DNA of 19,528 nt, from NCBI GenBank assembly GCA_000402755.1, contig AQSD01000011.1, forward strand, positions 1 through 19,528, read 5' to 3'. Shown here piece after piece: positions 8,274 through 15,851 of this stretch. The translations under genes were made by a program, and so were the position numbers. The DNA is from Fidelibacterota bacterium SCGC AAA160-B08. Lineage in GTDB: Bacteria > Fidelibacterota > Marinisomatia > Marinisomatales > Marinisomataceae. Under the pieces are notes generated by a model. That model did no database searches. It was not told the DNA's origin and was given only the letters and a program-made list of their open reading frames with translations. Every line of letters starts with the position of its first letter. Position 1 is the stretch's first letter.

Positions 8274-9899
8274 CTACATCCTTGCAATGCCAAAAGTGTT
8301 TGATTTTAATGTACGATTTTGAGCTTCTTTACATGTATCTAACAGGAAACCTAAAATCTTTCTTGTCTGTCTAGGATCAATTATTCCCATATCAAGCAAT
8401 CGTCCTGACGTATAGAATGCACTTGATTGACTATCGAAATGCTCTGTAATTGCTTTTTCTTTTGCATCAAGTTTATCTTGATCAATTTCTTCTCCACGCT
8501 TTTTGGATGCGGCAGCAATGACTTGACTCATAGTTGATGCTGCTTGTTTTCCACCCATAACGCCTGTAACTGCATTAGGCCAAGATAGTAGAAAGTCTGG
8601 TTCATAAGCATAGCCACACATTCCATAGTTACCAGCACCAAAACTTGCACCTGCATATAATGTTATCTTAGGAACTGTTACATTAGTTACCGCTTGAATC
8701 ATTTTAGATCCATGCTTAATCATTCCCGCTTGTTCATACTGCTTACCTACCATAAAACCTGTAACATTATTTATAAAAATTAGTGGAATATTTGATTTGT
8801 CACAAAGCTGGATAAATTGTGCAACCTTAGTAGCTCCATTCGTATCTATTGGTCCATTATTACCTATAATTCCACAATTCTTACCATAAATTTCTGCATG
8901 AAAGCAGAGCGTTGTAAATCCATACTTTGGTTTAAATTCAATAAATTTAGAATCATCAACAATTCGATATAAAATTTCTCTAACATCATAAGGTCTCTTA
9001 TAATCTAGATTCACAATACCTACAATTTCATCAGCATCATATTTTGGTTCTTGATGCTCTTTTACCTTTAGGGGAGATACTTGACTATTCCAGTCAAGAC
9101 TGCTAACAACATCTCTAGCAATACTGATAGCATCTTTATCATCCTCAGCAAGATATTCTACAAGACCTGAAACTGTAGCATGCATCTCAGAACCACCTAG
9201 CTCTTCATTAGAAGCTACTTCATTTGTTGCAGCTTTTAAAAGAGCGGGTCCTGCCAATGCAGCCATTCCGTTCTTTTTTACTCCAATAACATAATCACTC
9301 ATTCCAACATTATAAGCTCCTCCAGCTGTAGAAAGACCATGTAATACTGTTATGGTTGGAATTCCAGCAGCACTTAACTTCGCTAAACCTGCAAACATCT
9401 TACCAGCTCTTGCCCAAATTTCAACTTTATAATTCATTAAATTGATTCCAGCACTTTCAACCAAATGAACAAAAGGCAATTTCTTTTCTAAAGAAATTTT
9501 TAGACATCCAATAACTTTATCAACAGTCATGCTTGTTGCAGCGCCAGCATTAATTCCACTATCATCAATCATTATTAAACATCTGACATTGTTAATAAAT
9601 CCAATACCTGCAATTACACTTGCTCCAGGAACGCTAGTATCAGGATTTTTATCTTCTACTAAATATCCTGCCATATTATATAACTCAATAAATTCAGAGT
9701 TTGGATCAATTAATACATTCAATCTTTCTCTAGGTGTTAACTGTCCACGCTCTTCAAAACGAGAACGCTTACGCTCTGAAGCATTAATACCTCTTTTCTC
9801 AATATTATGCAGCTTTGTTATTAGCTTTAACATATCGTCACGATTTTTTATATAAGATTCTGATTCAATATTTATTTTAGATTTATATTCTTTTGCCAT
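8274..9899 (-). CDS. Biotin-dependent acyl-CoA carboxylase, carboxyltransferase (beta) subunit
   Basis: This 541-residue protein has the two crotonase-like halves of a carboxyltransferase beta subunit of the methylcrotonyl-/geranyl-CoA carboxylase type, which moves CO2 from carboxybiotin to the gamma carbon of a 3-methyl-enoyl-CoA. Seen: RERLNVLIDPNSEF near the N-terminus, LVESAGINL, the first oxyanion site GLSTAGGAYNVGMSD, LAGPALLKAATNEVAS, ELGGSEMHATVSG, and in the second half NVTGFMVGKQYEQAGMIKHG and ASFGAGNYGMCGYAYEPDFLLSWPNA. The neighbours favour a geranyl-CoA (AtuC) role over methylcrotonyl-CoA (LiuB), but this cannot be settled by eye. The biotin carboxylase/biotin carrier alpha subunit it needs is not in the window, so it must be encoded elsewhere. 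A weak AGGG lies 8 bases before the ATG. Confidence 0.92.
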   Translation of the reverse strand: MAKEYKSKINIESESYIKNRDDMLKLITKLHNIEKRGINASERKRSRFEERGQLTPRERLNVLIDPNSEFIELYNMAGYLVEDKNPDTSVPGASVIAGIGFINNVRCLIMIDDSGINAGAATSMTVDKVIGCLKISLEKKLPFVHLVESAGINLMNYKVEIWARAGKMFAGLAKLSAAGIPTITVLHGLSTAGGAYNVGMSDYVIGVKKNGMAALAGPALLKAATNEVASNEELGGSEMHATVSGLVEYLAEDDKDAISIARDVVSSLDWNSQVSPLKVKEHQEPKYDADEIVGIVNLDYKRPYDVREILYRIVDDSKFIEFKPKYGFTTLCFHAEIYGKNCGIIGNNGPIDTNGATKVAQFIQLCDKSNIPLIFINNVTGFMVGKQYEQAGMIKHGSKMIQAVTNVTVPKITLYAGASFGAGNYGMCGYAYEPDFLLSWPNAVTGVMGGKQAASTMSQVIAAASKKRGEEIDQDKLDAKEKAITEHFDSQSSAFYTSGRLLDMGIIDPRQTRKILGFLLDTCKEAQNRTLKSNTFGIARM

Positions 9900-9917
9900 T
9901 CTTATCCCTGTAATTAA

Positions 9918-10028
9918 TTATAATTCACCCTCTAATAATTCTGGAAGTTTTGATAAATGAAAACCATCAAACGGTTTATGTTTATCACTTTTTTGTAACG
10001 GTTGGAATGCTAATTCTTTTCTAAGCAC
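9918..10028 (-). CDS. Small unrecognised reading frame (36 codons) between atuA and the carboxylase gene
   Basis: The 146-base gap between the two catabolic genes is almost filled by an open frame starting at GTG 10028 and ending at TAA 9918, 18 bases before the carboxylase ATG. Its product would begin MLRKELAFQPLQKSD and end PELLEGEL. The frame extends upstream without a stop past an ATA near 10049, which has GAGGAG just before it (inside the atuA 3' end) but would be an unusual start. The GTG itself has no convincing Shine-Dalgarno. No family is recognised. It could be a small operon protein, the remnant of a longer gene, or chance. Confidence 0.35.
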   Translation of the reverse strand: MLRKELAFQPLQKSDKHKPFDGFHLSKLPELLEGEL

Positions 10029-10045
10029 TCTGTTATATTGTATAG

Positions 10046-11830
10046 TTATCTTATCTCCTCAGCTATAGCACTTGGAACTGGTACTTTAATATCAAGTAGT
10101 TGTTGCGCATACGCTTTACCTTGTGGATCTATATTTAAACTTGCCATTCCTCCTCCACCTAAAGAATTTTTAAGCAGAAAATTTAATGCATGTATTCCAG
10201 GAACATCCCAACAATGAACATCGCCTTGCAATACATGTGCAAAATGCTTTGCTACCCGATCAGTTGTTAAAAAATTCTTAATATATGGAAGATATTCTGA
10301 CTGCCTAGCAATAATACCAATATTACAATGATCTCCTTTATCTCCACTACGACCGTAAGCTAGCTTAAGTAAGGATACTTCTGAATCTGTTGGTTGTAGA
10401 TCCTGTATAGGAATTTCAATATCCTGTAAATCTTCTATATTACTGAACTCATTTCCATTATCTATTTCGAACCTCTTATCACATACGTCAACTACAGTTT
10501 CTACACTATTTTTTGGTGCCAGAAAAGAGAATAGTCTTATTGATCGAGATACAGAAGGTCTACCACCAAGCATGCTAGTAAAGCCAGGAGTCATACCGGT
10601 AGATGCTTGTGCAATTTCCTTAGATAAAAGAATTAATGCCTCTTTTTGATTATGTGTTGCCACAATTCTTAATAATACTTCTCTCGGTTTAACTGGAAGT
10701 GCATTATGACCATACATTGCCTCTGTTCCAATAATAGATATCTTTTTATCTGTATAATCAGACCAACCGTTTTCTTTAAACATGCGTTGAGTTTTCTTAA
10801 TAATAGCATCAGCAGTGATTTGTGCTTTTTTAACAGCATTAATACCACCAATAATGATTGGTACCGTAACGCGATAACCGCTTAAATAAGTAGCAGAAAC
10901 TTTATAGGTACTTGTTGGAGCAATACCTTTTGCACCAGAAAATAATACACGATTGACTCCAATTTCTTTAATAGTAACATTAGTAAAATTACATACTACA
11001 TCCGGTAAGATATATGCATTTGGATTACCAATCTCATATAAAAATTGTTCAGCAACTGAGCCGAATGATATAATACCACCAGTATTTTCTGGTTTTGTAA
11101 CAATGAAATCTCCATTCGCTTGTACTTCTACGATAGGAAAGCCCATATTATCAAAATCTTTTATTAAATGCCAATCAGTGAAATTTCCACCTGTACATTG
11201 AGCACCACATTCAATGATATGACCAGCTAAACTTCCTGCTGCAAGTAAATCATATTCTGTGGACTTCCAACCAAATTCATACATTAACGGACCTAATACA
11301 ACTGCACTATCAACACATCTTCCTGTAATAACAACATCTGCACCTTCTTTTAAAGCACTTTCAATCGCAGAAGCTCCAAGATATGCATTAATACTCATTA
11401 CATTTTCTGGCATTGAGCTTCCTGTTTCCATTTCTTTTACAGGTAGTGCTTGTAATGTATCTTTTTGATCTAAGAGATTATCACCTTCAACTACAGCAAC
11501 ATTTAATTCAACGTTTGCTTTTTTAGCTGCATCCAGCAACATTTCACGACATGCTTGAGGATTAATACCTCCTGCATTGCTAACGACTTTAATTCCCTGT
11601 ATTTTTATATCTTGTAATAATGGAGCAACTTGTTTTACAAAGTCTGTAGCGTATCCTAATTCAGAATTTTTCATTTTTGCACCTGCCAAAATAGACATTG
11701 TTATTTCTGCTAGATAATCAAAGACTAGATAATCAATCTGCTTACTATGTACAAGTTGTGCTGCTGCATTATTGGTATCTCCCCAAAATGCGGAAGCTCC
11801 ACCAATTTTAACTGTTTTATTTTTTTCCAT
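10046..11830 (-). CDS. AtuA-family protein (acyclic terpene utilisation, DUF1446)
   Basis: This is a 594-residue AtuA-family protein. The family is essential for growth on acyclic terpenes in pseudomonads, but its biochemical role is not established. The N-terminal main domain starts KTVKIGGASAFWGDT and contains NAGGINP, VEGDNLL, DVVITGRCVDSAVVLGPL and CGAQCTGGNFTDWH. The C-terminal part (about 487-594, LLKLAYGRSGDKGDHCNIGIIA to the end) is the AtuA-type ferredoxin-fold domain, fused as in the full-length family. It heads the catabolic set of carboxylase beta subunit, crotonase and dehydrogenase on the same strand, the grouping expected for an Atu-like isoprenoid or branched-acyl route. Its ATG lies within a short coiled-coil frame that ends at 11817. 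Confidence 0.9.
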   Translation of the reverse strand: MEKNKTVKIGGASAFWGDTNNAAAQLVHSKQIDYLVFDYLAEITMSILAGAKMKNSELGYATDFVKQVAPLLQDIKIQGIKVVSNAGGINPQACREMLLDAAKKANVELNVAVVEGDNLLDQKDTLQALPVKEMETGSSMPENVMSINAYLGASAIESALKEGADVVITGRCVDSAVVLGPLMYEFGWKSTEYDLLAAGSLAGHIIECGAQCTGGNFTDWHLIKDFDNMGFPIVEVQANGDFIVTKPENTGGIISFGSVAEQFLYEIGNPNAYILPDVVCNFTNVTIKEIGVNRVLFSGAKGIAPTSTYKVSATYLSGYRVTVPIIIGGINAVKKAQITADAIIKKTQRMFKENGWSDYTDKKISIIGTEAMYGHNALPVKPREVLLRIVATHNQKEALILLSKEIAQASTGMTPGFTSMLGGRPSVSRSIRLFSFLAPKNSVETVVDVCDKRFEIDNGNEFSNIEDLQDIEIPIQDLQPTDSEVSLLKLAYGRSGDKGDHCNIGIIARQSEYLPYIKNFLTTDRVAKHFAHVLQGDVHCWDVPGIHALNFLLKNSLGGGGMASLNIDPQGKAYAQQLLDIKVPVPSAIAEEIR

Positions 11831-11984
11831 TTTCTACAATCCTATTTAGATCACGCCTTATATCTTTTAAATCATCTATCATAAGAACGATGTCTTTACT
11901 TTGTTCTTTTAGGCGATTAATACGCTCTTAAACTGCATCTACTCCGCTCTTTGCTTTCTCTTTATAATATAAAAAAATAATGGC
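11817..11984 (-). pseudogene. Coiled-coil reading frame with an in-frame stop between alr and atuA
   Basis: The 154 bases between alr and atuA carry coding potential in the frame of alr. After the alr stop, 18 codons ending KSGVDAV run to a TAA at 11930-11928. Then 36 more codons, ERINRLKEQSKDIVLMIDDL... ending VENGKK, run to TAA at 11817, overlapping the atuA start by 14 bases. Hydrophobic residues fall in a 3-4 heptad pattern (V, V, I, L, S, I, I, L, then I/L) that keeps its register across the TAA. This suggests a small coiled-coil protein broken by one nonsense change, or a sequencing error. No standard start codon lies before the TAA; an ATG (MIDDLKDI...) lies inside the second part. It could also be chance. 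Confidence 0.3.
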
Positions 11985-13091
11985 CTAAGAATAAATTCTT
12001 TTTGGACGGATTCCAATCGCAGCTACTATTACATACGATGTAGAATCAATAGTTTGAGCAATGTCATTCACTAGAATAGTTCCATGTTCATTGGAACCAA
12101 AAATTAATACCTCATCTCCATACTTAATATCAGCTGATCCGATATCAATCATCAACTGATCCATGCAAATTCTTCCAGTAATCTTTAAATTTTGATCTTT
12201 AAACTTTACAAATCCATCTACATACCAAGGACGTGGTACTCCATCTGCAAATCCAGCTTGTACTACTGCAATTCTTGTATCTTCTTTTGTAGTATATACT
12301 CCACCATAACTAATATGAGTTCCTGCTTTTACATGTCTGATTTCTACGACAGGAGCAGTAAAAGTCATTACTGGTTTAATAGGCAAATCTTGAGGTACTT
12401 CATCAGATGGAAATCCTCCGTATAATAACATCCCTGTACGAATTATATTAAACCGTGATTCTGGTAAATTTAGAATTGCTCCACTATTACTACAGTGAAT
12501 TAATAAAGGTTTAATACTTAGCTTTTCTGCAACTGTTAACACTGCATTAAACTTGTCTAATTGAGATTTTGCATATGTTAAATCTCCTTCATCTGCAGTT
12601 GCAAAATGAGAATACAATCCTTCAATCTCTATATGGTTAATATCTTGTGCTTGCTTGAAAAAATCTTCTGCTTGATTATGAGGTACGCCCAATCTTGTCA
12701 TTCCAGTATCTACCTTTAAGTGCACTTTAAGTGTATGCTCTTGTGTATTATATGTCTCTAAAATTTTTAGATCATCAAAAGAAGAGATGTTTAAAGTAAG
12801 TTTATGTTTTATAGCGCTATCTATACCATGAGGATTTAGCTTTGAATAAAGTAAAATGTCTGATTGAACTCCAGCTTCTCTCAATTCTATGCCTTCTTCG
12901 ATTGTAAAGACTGCTAAATACCTAACCCCTTCTTTTTCTAAAGCTTTTGAAACTTCGACAGCACCATGACCATATCCATTGGCTTTTACTGTGGCCATAA
13001 TAGGAAGATTACCGACTTTATTGCTTAAAAGATGATAGTTTTTTACTAATTGCTTTAAATTGATATATACTTTTGATCCAATATAGTTCAT
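11985..13091 (-). CDS. alr: Alanine racemase
   Basis: This 368-residue fold-type III PLP enzyme interconverts L- and D-alanine in the cytoplasm and so supplies D-Ala for MurF-type wall assembly. The PLP lysine is K36 in MATVKANGYGHGAVEV. The second catalytic residue, Tyr262, is in HISYGGVYT at the start of the C-terminal beta domain. Also visible are KVDTGMTRLGV (126-136), the barrel segment RFNIIRTGMLLYGG, and GRICMDQLMIDIG (306-318), the substrate-contact loop with Met and Asp. There is no signal peptide. Its ATG shares one base with the polA stop codon (TAATG arrangement), so translation is coupled to polA. Nothing in the sequence suggests a different amino acid racemase. Confidence 0.95.
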   Translation of the reverse strand: MNYIGSKVYINLKQLVKNYHLLSNKVGNLPIMATVKANGYGHGAVEVSKALEKEGVRYLAVFTIEEGIELREAGVQSDILLYSKLNPHGIDSAIKHKLTLNISSFDDLKILETYNTQEHTLKVHLKVDTGMTRLGVPHNQAEDFFKQAQDINHIEIEGLYSHFATADEGDLTYAKSQLDKFNAVLTVAEKLSIKPLLIHCSNSGAILNLPESRFNIIRTGMLLYGGFPSDEVPQDLPIKPVMTFTAPVVEIRHVKAGTHISYGGVYTTKEDTRIAVVQAGFADGVPRPWYVDGFVKFKDQNLKITGRICMDQLMIDIGSADIKYGDEVLIFGSNEHGTILVNDIAQTIDSTSYVIVAAIGIRPKRIYS

Positions 13092-15805
13092 TAGTGTGCC
13101 TCAAACCAAGATGGGCCAAAGCCACAATCAATTTCTACTGGGACATCTAACTGTATTGCATTTTTCATATTCTTAATTACCATTTCTGATATATAATCTA
13201 ATTCATCTTTATGGACCTCTAGAAGTAATTCATCATGAACCTGTAAAATCAATTTTGATTTTAGATTTTTATCTTTTAAATCTTTATATATTTTTATCAT
13301 TGCAAGCTTGATCATTTCAGCTGCCGTCCCTTGAATAGGCATGTTAATAGCCATTCGCTCTGCAGCATCTCTTCTAATTTTATTTTGACTATCTGAGTCC
13401 CATACAGCTCTCTTTCTTCCTAAAAGTGTCTGTACTGATTTTTCAGATTTAATAAGTATTTTAGATTTTTCAATATAGTCTTCAATACCTTTGTATTTAC
13501 TAAAGTAAGCATCTTTTATTTTTTTAGCTTCTCCAAATGGAATATCCAACTCTTTGCTTAAGCGAAATGGACCTGCACCATACATAATTCCAAAGTTTAC
13601 TATTTTTGCTGTACGTCGCATCTCAGGTAATACATCTTCGTCTTTCTCTATATCAAATATATTTTTTGCAGTAAATGTGTGGATATCTTCTCCTTTATTC
13701 AAAGCATCTATAAGAGCTTCATCTTGACTCAAATGTGCCATAACTCTTAGTTCAACCTGAGAGTAGTCTGCAGAAAAAATCTGATAATCTGATGATTGCG
13801 CTCTAATAGCCTTTCTTACATCTTTTCCATCTTCTGTTCGAATAGGAATATTCTGAAAATTTGGACTACTTGAAGAAAGTCTTCCTGTAGCTGTCATGGT
13901 CTGATTGAATGAAGAGTGAACCCTATTAGATACTGGATTAATATTGGTTGGTATTGGATCAAGATAGGTATTCTTTAGTTTAAATAATTTTCTATACTGC
14001 AATACTAACTTCGGAAGCTCATGTTTATTTTTTAATTCTGATAAAACAGCTTCTGCCGTAGATCGTTTTTTGATCATTGGTAATTCTAATTTATCAAATA
14101 GAATCTCCGCAAGCTGTTGTGAAGAATTGACATTAAAATCTTGATCTGCTAATTCTGTAATTTGATTATGAAGAGCGTCAATTTTTATACCAATTTCGTT
14201 CGAACGTATTGCAAGATAATCTTTATCAACAAAAATTCCATTAAATTGCATATCAATTAAAACAGGTAGTAAATCAATTTCGATCGTTTTGAAATAATTA
14301 TATAATTTTTTGTTTTTTAATTCTTTTAGAAAAATATCAGTCAACTCAAGGACAACATCAGCATCTTCTGCTGCATAAAAAGACACATCTTCCAAGGTAA
14401 CCTGATCCATTGTTATCTGATTTTTTCCTGACCCAATTAAGTCCTGTATAGGGACCATCTTATAGCCAAGATGTGTAAGAGATAAATTGTCTAATTTATA
14501 GGATCTAACATTGGGGCTAATCAAATGCGCAGCAATCATAGTATCAAAAGCAATGCCATTTAAGTTAATTCCATACCTCTTCATTATTAATGCATCATAT
14601 TTAATATTTTGTCCTGTTTTTGGAATATTCTCATTCTCTAAGATTGGTTTTAAAATATCAATCGCAATCTGAAGGTCATCTTCTCCGAATAAGTTATTGG
14701 TCTTATCTTTGAAGCATATTGGAACATAGACTCCCGTATCTTTTTTTATAGAAAAACTAAATCCTACAATCTCAGCTAGCATAGGATTGATAGAGGTAGT
14801 TTCTAAATCAACAGATAGCCATTCATTTTCTTTAATCGAGCTAGCAAATGATTTTAATTGATTTATAGTGATAAGATTTTCATACTTTTTTTCTCGCTTT
14901 ACTGTTTCAACTTCAAGAGATTCTTTTGAACCAATTTTTTTAAGCAATCCTGAGAACTCTAGTTCTTTAAAAATATCTTCTAGTTTTCCTGAATCCATTT
15001 CCTTTTTTTCAAAATCACTGATAGTGGCTTCGATATCTACATCAGTAAGAATAGTAACTAATTGCTTACTTAAGAAAGCATTGTCTTTACTATTTAATAA
15101 TTTTTCTCTCATTTTTTCGTTACTAATGTTGTCAATTTCTTCGTATATATTTTCAATGGAACCAAAGTCTTGTATTAATTTCATTGCTGTCTTAGGACCA
15201 ACTCCTTGGACACCCGGTACATTGTCTGAACTATCTCCCATAAGACCTAATAAGTCAATGATATGTTCTGGACCAACTCCCCATTTTTCTAGTACTTTTT
15301 TATTATCAAATATTTCTTTTGCACGTTTTCTTGCTTGAGGGGCATACAAAAATGTTTTATCATTAATTAATTGCATAAAATCTTTATCACCACTTACAAT
15401 ATTGCATTGAAGATCTTCCTTATCGCACATTTTAGCAACTGTTCCTATAATATCATCTGCTTCCACTCCTCCCACTCTTAATATTGGAATATTCATCGCT
15501 TCTAAAAGTTCCCATAAATATGGAAGCTGTGTTTGGATTTCATCAGGCATTGCAGATCGATTTGCTTTATAGTCTGTATAAAGTTCATGTCTAAAATTTT
15601 TACCTTTTGAATCGAAGGCAGCTACAAGATAATCTGGATTTTCATCTTCAATTAATTGGAATACTTGATTAGCAAATCCGAATACAGCGCTAGTAGGCGT
15701 TCCGGCAGTATTTGTTAATGGATTTCTAATAAGAGCATAGTGTGATCTGTATAATGTGGCATAGCCATCAATAATAAATAATCTTTTTTGTTGTTTTGAG
15801 CTCAT
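13091..15805 (-). CDS. polA: DNA polymerase I
   Basis: Full-length 904-residue family A polymerase for Okazaki-fragment maturation and repair. Residues ~8-290 form the 5'-3' exonuclease/flap domain (FIIDGYATLYR, VEADDIIGT, SGDKDFMQL, GLMGDSSDNVPGV). Residues ~310-500 form the 3'-5' proofreading domain with an apparently intact site: D333 and E335 in VDLETTS, D404 in NIKYD, and Y477/D481 in YAAEDAD. The polymerase domain has motif A DYSQVELR (D680), motif B RRTAKIVNFGIMYG (730-743, Phe738 at the sugar-discriminating position), and motif C VHDELLLE (856-863). The start ATG at 15805 has no Shine-Dalgarno; a 9-bp palindrome ends four bases before it. The stop overlaps the alr start by one base. 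Confidence 0.97.
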   Translation of the reverse strand: MSSKQQKRLFIIDGYATLYRSHYALIRNPLTNTAGTPTSAVFGFANQVFQLIEDENPDYLVAAFDSKGKNFRHELYTDYKANRSAMPDEIQTQLPYLWELLEAMNIPILRVGGVEADDIIGTVAKMCDKEDLQCNIVSGDKDFMQLINDKTFLYAPQARKRAKEIFDNKKVLEKWGVGPEHIIDLLGLMGDSSDNVPGVQGVGPKTAMKLIQDFGSIENIYEEIDNISNEKMREKLLNSKDNAFLSKQLVTILTDVDIEATISDFEKKEMDSGKLEDIFKELEFSGLLKKIGSKESLEVETVKREKKYENLITINQLKSFASSIKENEWLSVDLETTSINPMLAEIVGFSFSIKKDTGVYVPICFKDKTNNLFGEDDLQIAIDILKPILENENIPKTGQNIKYDALIMKRYGINLNGIAFDTMIAAHLISPNVRSYKLDNLSLTHLGYKMVPIQDLIGSGKNQITMDQVTLEDVSFYAAEDADVVLELTDIFLKELKNKKLYNYFKTIEIDLLPVLIDMQFNGIFVDKDYLAIRSNEIGIKIDALHNQITELADQDFNVNSSQQLAEILFDKLELPMIKKRSTAEAVLSELKNKHELPKLVLQYRKLFKLKNTYLDPIPTNINPVSNRVHSSFNQTMTATGRLSSSSPNFQNIPIRTEDGKDVRKAIRAQSSDYQIFSADYSQVELRVMAHLSQDEALIDALNKGEDIHTFTAKNIFDIEKDEDVLPEMRRTAKIVNFGIMYGAGPFRLSKELDIPFGEAKKIKDAYFSKYKGIEDYIEKSKILIKSEKSVQTLLGRKRAVWDSDSQNKIRRDAAERMAINMPIQGTAAEMIKLAMIKIYKDLKDKNLKSKLILQVHDELLLEVHKDELDYISEMVIKNMKNAIQLDVPVEIDCGFGPSWFEAH

Positions 15806-15809
15806 AATC

Positions 15810-15833
15810 TAGCGGGTATTATATTACCCGCTA
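15810..15833 (-). promoter_or_regulatory. Perfect palindrome enclosing TATAAT at the polA start
   Basis: A perfect 9-bp inverted repeat, TAGCGGGTA / TACCCGCTA with a 6-base spacer, fills most of the 46-base space between the receptor stop and the polA ATG. On the minus strand the spacer region reads TATAAT (15823-15818). If that is a -10 element, transcription would begin within a few bases of the ATG, giving a nearly leaderless polA mRNA. No recognisable -35 is present. The alternatives are a hairpin terminator for the receptor gene (no T-run follows on either strand) or a repressor operator. The inverted repeat is certain; its function is not. Confidence 0.5.
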
Positions 15834-15851
15834 AATTATGAAAATAAGACG

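Noticed and set aside
9529..9855. 108-codon plus-strand open frame
   Set aside because: It is antisense to the well-conserved carboxylase beta subunit and has no recognisable motif or ribosome-binding site.
14868..15338. 156-codon plus-strand open frame
   Set aside because: It lies wholly opposite the conserved exonuclease part of polA, and its Ser/Phe/Ile-rich product shows no domain.
15810..15833. Standard rho-independent terminator
   Set aside because: The stem is good but no T-run follows on either strand, and polA starts four bases later.
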